Positions 59,437-64,000 of a stretch of DNA of 64,000 nucleotides are shown piece after piece. How positions within the stretch are numbered: position 1 is the first letter of the stretch; the number at the start of each line of letters is the position of its first letter. Under the pieces are notes generated by a model. It was given only the letters and a program-made list of their open reading frames with translations, was not told the DNA's origin and did no database searches. Position numbers and translations under genes: made by a program. This DNA comes from Lamellibrachia columna (Eukaryota; Annelida; Polychaeta; Sabellida; Siboglinidae), in contig OY759275.1 in the NCBI GenBank assembly GCA_963662155.1, forward strand, positions 1,703,501 through 1,767,500, given 5' to 3'.

Positions 59437-60037
59437 GCAGCTTTAACAAGATTTAAAAAGATTTGTCATCCAAGCCAAAGGCCCAGATGGCAAGTGAAGA
59501 AGGAAGTTATTGGCTTATCAAGAGTCCAACAATGTTCATCTACATGTAACCCGCCCTCTTGAGATATGTGTCAACCTTGTTTTTAAACATATTGATGCTG
59601 CTAGCAGTTACACAATCCGTAGACAATTTGTTCCATTCATTTATTATCCTCTGTGAGAACGAGTACTTCCTGATATCTAATCTATGCTGATCCTTTACTA
59701 ATTTTACCTCATGTCCTCTAATTCTACTATCTTTCTTGAGTGAGAAAAACATATTTCTGTAAATATTTTCATACCCATTCAATATCTTAAAACTACAATC
59801 TGATCTCCTGTTAACCTCCTTGTCTCTAGAGTTGTTAAACCACATTCTTTCAGGCATTCTTCATAACTAAGGTCTCTCAGTTCTGGAATAATATTGGTTG
59901 CTCTGATCTGTATGCGTTCAAGAGTATCTATATCCTTCTTATGATATGGTCTCCACTCTAGTATACAGTATTCTAAATGAGGTATAACTATTGCTTTATA
60001 CAGAGATATAATTAACTTTTTTCCTTGTATGTTATGG
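59437..60037 (-). mobile_element. CR1-like LINE 3' remnant, copy 6
   Basis: Third copy of 29,625-30,225, with more differences than the other two (for example PERMWFNN for PERIWFNN, KECGL for KEYGL, and INEWNK for IKEWNK). Frames 60,183-59,779 and 59,857-59,540. Confidence 0.82.
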
Positions 60038-60747
60038 GCCTCGCAGCCAGCCCTCTCGGTGTCACAGCTGGCCCCAGAGAAATACGACCGGGCTGCCCCT
60101 TTTCGCCCACGACTTCCGTTTCTTTGGAACAGACCACAGAACAAAATTGCACGTTTTGTCTGATTATAAGAAAACGCCACCATTAAAAATTCTGATTTTT
60201 TTTTACAACAACTGCCATAATCTCATTGACATGCTGACCAAGTTTTGTCAAAATCACGTACCTCCAGCTGTTCTAAAATGCCCCCATGTGTGATGCCCGT
60301 CAATATTTACAAAAATAGCCATGTATCCATGGGCCCACGTGGCCCATAGCAGAAAAATTCCCACAAATCAGTCTGCGTGTTAAACTCTTAAAATGCACTG
60401 TTTCACAGCCTATAGCTTCTACAAAGAAACCTGTGAATATGCCTGCTCAACTGCACTTATGTCACATCATATGAATTGTTTAATTTCACATATCACAATT
60501 TAATACGCCCTACATTCGTTTGAAGCAATAAACAGGAAGGTCAACTGTGGTCTTACCCCTGTAGTACATTACGTGATGTTAATATATACATCACATTACA
60601 TCATATTTTGTAATTTTTGCACATGGATCAATAGTTTTTGTGCCAGTTGTGTTCACAATTGTATTTCAATACATTTCTGTAGTTTTGTTAAGTTTACCAG
60701 GATACTTTTTTTTAAATTCCTATGTAAATCGCCGTTTTGTAGCATCA
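60038..60747. other. Intron with diverged dispersed repeat (copy of 30,226-30,935)
   Basis: The dispersed repeat lies at about 60,149-60,432. No gene recognised. Confidence 0.5.
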
Positions 60748-61276
60748 TTTATTATAGTGTGAACATATATTTATTATAGTGTGAACATATATTTATTATA
60801 GTGTGAACATATATTTATTATAGCGTGAACATATATTTATTATAGCGTGAACATATATTTATTATAGTGTGAACATATATTTATTATAGTGTGAACATAT
60901 ATTTATTATAGTGTGAACATATATTTATTATAGTGTGAACATATATTTATTATAGCGTGAACATATATTTATTATAGCGTGAACATATATTTATTATAGT
61001 GTGAACATATATTTATTATAGTGTGAACATATATTTATTATAGTGTGAACATATATTTATTATAGCGTGAACATATATTTATTATAGCGTGAACATATAT
61101 TTATTATAGCGTGAACATATATTTATTATAGTGTGAACATATATTTATTATAGTGTGAACATATATTTATTATAGTGTGAACATATATTTATTATAGTGT
61201 GAACATATATTTATTATAGTGTGAACATATATTTATTATAGTGTGAACATATATTTATTATAGTGTGAACATATAT
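60748..61276. repeat. 22-bp AT-rich tandem repeat, array 3
   Basis: Same unit and same total length as arrays 1 and 2, with the same GTGTG/GCGTG order as array 1. Confidence 0.95.
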
Positions 61277-62009
61277 GTAGGAATAAGAACTCAATGTGTG
61301 TTCATTTCACTTTAATTCACTACTGATAAGTAAAACAGAATATTTTCAGTCCTCGTTATATGTCAGTAATAATTGGACTTAAATCATGTACATAGTTTGA
61401 CAATTTGATAATATAAACAGTTTATTTTCTTCATTTTTGATAGGTTAATATAATATTATGAAGGGTTGTGATAAATATATTAAGTTACACTTAAGCATCC
61501 TATTTTATGATTTACATATTTAAAAATTACAGGGAAACTAGAAGAAGGGGCGGGACGTTTCGGTTTTTCCTAGTAGAAGTGTTCAATTACAACTGACCTA
61601 CATAATTGATAACATATCAAACAAAATCCCTGTAATGAATCTTTATTTAACATTTCTTTATTAGTGTACTTGACCCGTCATACTTAAATATGTAACATTT
61701 GAACTTATAATAATATATGTATAAAATACTTCTAGTATGCTGAAATCCTTGGAAGACCCAAGTTTGGCAGCACACCAAAATAAAAGGGGTTAAACAGTTC
61801 ATAATCGATAAGCAGTTCCAGTTGTTATGGAATCCAATAGTAAAAGTTTGTGAAAATAAACACGATACATGTTCATTTGGGAAGGAACGTGAAACTAAAA
61901 TGTGGTCTTAAGACATGAGTCAATTTGAAACCCTAATTGGATCATTTAATATGGATTGAGGGTTCATTAAGAAACAATCAGCAGTGCTTGTTCATGGTTT
62001 ATATTGCAG
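61277..62009. other. Intron upstream of exon C copy 3, no feature
   Basis: Copy of 31,465-32,197 with at least one substitution (GAACGTGAAAC near 61,887). Confidence 0.5.
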
Positions 62010-62093
62010 TTTGACAGAGTGTAGAATCACAGCTCAAGGAGTGCTCGATGTGACCAGATCCCTTGCAAACTGCCCACAACTGGAAACGCTTGG
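62010..62093 (+). CDS. LRR exon C, copy 3
   Basis: 84 bp, phase 2, same sequence as exon C at 32,198. Confidence 0.85.
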
Positions 62094-62257
62094 GTGAGTT
62101 GTAGGTCTTTATATACAACCTCACTGTACGGCTTGTGTTTGTGTACATGGTTTATTTTATTGTTGTACCAAGTATGTTTTGAATACATGCACTGTTTTAA
62201 ATTGTAGAATGTGTGTTGTGTTAGTTAAATGTTTCTTTAAACAATATAAATGTACAG

Positions 62258-62344
62258 GTTGTTTGGAAATGACATCAGCGATCCCGAGGCTGGTCAAGCT
62301 CTTGGTCGCAGCATAGTTGCCATGACATCTCTGCGGGAGTTGAG
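62258..62344 (+). CDS. LRR exon D, copy 3
   Basis: 87 bp, phase 2, same sequence as exon D at 32,446. Confidence 0.85.
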
Positions 62345-63248
62345 GTAAGGCATATCTACACTATCAAGCAGTCTACCATGTTTTACATACTTCTCCTCAA
62401 TTTATTATTTCAATATAATCCTTTTTATTCTCACAGCCTGCACTTTCTGGTGTACAGAGGGCTAGGAGCAACAATTTGTGTTTAAAATACAGGATAGTTT
62501 CATTACTCAACACATGCTAGAACCAACTGGGGGAGAGACGTGGACCACTGGGCAGCAGTGATCATGATCAATAACATGCGTGCATGCGTACATGCATGCA
62601 TGCGTCTATACAGACATTGTTTTTATTGTATTTCATTGAAACATGCATTCTATGAGCAATTACAGCCTGTTCTTAATAATTTGATATATCAAGAGAACTA
62701 CACTGAATTTGTCTAAATACACTGTAGTTAACTTAATGACTGTATTGATAATTTGGGAAGAACTTTTATGTGCGTCCTGTATAGGGCAGACAATTAAATG
62801 TTCTGCAAATGTTTTTTATGTTCAGGTGACATTGACAGTGACATGAATACTGTTAGTTGACATTGACAGTGACATGAATACTGTTGAGTTTCTGACCAAT
62901 AAACAGTCTGCAACAAATTGTTACATGTTCCCAGAAATATATGATGAAGATATTGTGCTGATGTATTGTGATTTAACTCCAAGTACAACCAAGAATCCCT
63001 CCTGAAAAGTTTGCCTTTAGACAAAACAGACTGGTGTATTCTCATTGGCTGAACATAATGCTATGTGAGACATTTTTGGCGAATATCCTGTTGGTTGTTG
63101 GTAGGGCAATCGCTCAACCGTGACTGTCCTACTGGTTTAGAATGACAGGAATTACCCAACTGCGTGCTACCTTTGTTTTGGGAAACAGTCTTTGTATACT
63201 GTGTGTTGTGGACTGTTCACCAGTGCCTTTAAATGTCTTCTACTACAG
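62345..63248. other. Intron D-A, copy 3
   Basis: 904 bp, same layout as 32,533-33,436. Confidence 0.6.
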
Positions 63249-63332
63249 TTTGAGATCATGCAACATAGGAACGGAAGGCATGCGGGCAATGACCACTGCA
63301 CTTTCTCACTGCACAAGAGTTGAGGAACTTTG
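63249..63332 (+). CDS. LRR exon A, copy 6
   Basis: 84 bp, phase 2, MTTAL form with Trp junction. Confidence 0.85.
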
Positions 63333-63602
63333 GTGAGTTGATTTGTATATATTGAAATTCATTGTGTAGTCTGACATGTATTTATTTATATGATGCTATT
63401 TATATTATAAAAGGTACAATTTTGTTTCTTTGAAGGTTCATTCGTGGAAAATTATTTTGTTATGTTATTATATTAATTATGTGATCCATCATTGTTCTTA
63501 AGCTGTATTGAATGATGTGTTATGAATCATATTATTATGGTGAATCCTGCATCACTTATGTTAATAATTATTATGTTGTGGTAATAAATAACAAATGTAC
63601 AG

Positions 63603-63689
63603 GTTGGACAACAATGATCTCAGTGATCCCGAGGTCAGCGAAACTTTGGCTGACTCAATTCATCAGATGACTTCTTTGCGGAAATTGAG
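63603..63689 (+). CDS. LRR exon B, copy 6 (last exon in window)
   Basis: 87 bp, phase 2, same as the other B exons. It ends with a GTAAGT donor, so the gene continues past the right edge of the window. Confidence 0.85.
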
Positions 63690-64000
63690 GTAAGTAGTTC
63701 ATCGCCATAGTTATTGTTTCACTATATATGCACAAATATGGTATTGGGGAGCAAGTGTAAGGCCAATTTTCCTGACCTCTGTTGTTATAAATACTTTTAT
63801 ATGTTCTCATTTCTTTTGGCCACAAATGTTACTGAGGTCGTAAAAACATATCTGAAACATATCTAATTTAGACACCAAGAAACGTCACATGCATGGAATC
63901 CACATAAAGATGGGTCACGAGGCTAAAATGCCCAAGTTATCGCAATAATTTGTTATTGTCCGAGTGGTTATTTTTATTCAAAATAAGTCAGAATACTGGT
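63690..64000. other. Intron after exon B6, runs off the window
   Basis: Matches 33,878-34,188. A sixth Penelope remnant would be expected just past the edge. Confidence 0.6.

Overview
The window is nuclear DNA from an animal (metazoan), most likely an aquatic invertebrate that cannot be named from the sequence alone. The evidence is short exons bounded by canonical GT-AG introns, remnants of three classes of animal retroelement (an RTE/BovB-like LINE, a CR1/Jockey-superfamily LINE, and a Penelope-like element with a GIY-YIG endonuclease), and very large minisatellite arrays. No prokaryotic gene, operon, rRNA, tRNA or CRISPR array was recognised. Most long open frames are by-products of tandem repeats whose unit length is a multiple of three.

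Left part (1-22,050): three large minisatellites separated by short unique stretches. 1-11,832 is a 54/51-bp array of roughly 220 units that runs off the left edge. 12,191-16,690 is a 101-bp array of about 44 units. 17,822-22,050 is a 60-bp array of about 70 hairpin-capable units. The 101-bp array lies inside the reverse-transcriptase C-terminal region of an RTE-like LINE: LINE-like coding sequence flanks both sides and the unit itself reads as a piece of that region. The 54-bp array ends, on the minus strand, beside a short GDFN-containing stretch that resembles a LINE endonuclease.

Right part (22,385-64,000): one plus-strand gene segment, probably the leucine-rich-repeat (LRR) part of an NLR-like or other RI-type LRR protein. 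Eighteen exons were found, alternating 84 and 87 bp, all with phase-2 boundaries, each encoding one LRR of 28 or 29 residues. They occur as A-B pairs (24.4, 33.4, 40.2, 47.2, 53.9 and 63.2 kb) and C-D pairs (32.2, 45.9 and 62.0 kb). Neither the start nor the end of the gene is in the window. The large introns hold a recurring set of parts: Penelope GIY-YIG remnants, CR1-like LINE remnants, a 68-bp minisatellite running into a 21-bp array and often a 35-bp array, and a 22-bp AT-rich array.

This gene segment has grown by segmental duplication. A 13,719-bp unit (about 28.44-42.16 kb) is followed directly by a nearly identical copy (42.16-55.88 kb), and a third partial copy (56.3-64.0 kb) lies 16,093 bp further on with a much longer 68-bp array. 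Each large unit contains two related half-modules. Every exon keeps the same phase, so duplication adds LRRs without breaking the frame. The near-identity means either very recent expansion or homogenisation, or an assembly duplication. No wholly new defence or mobile system was found. The points most worth checking are the in-frame LRR amplification by repeat-rich modules and the birth of a minisatellite inside a retrotransposon reading frame.
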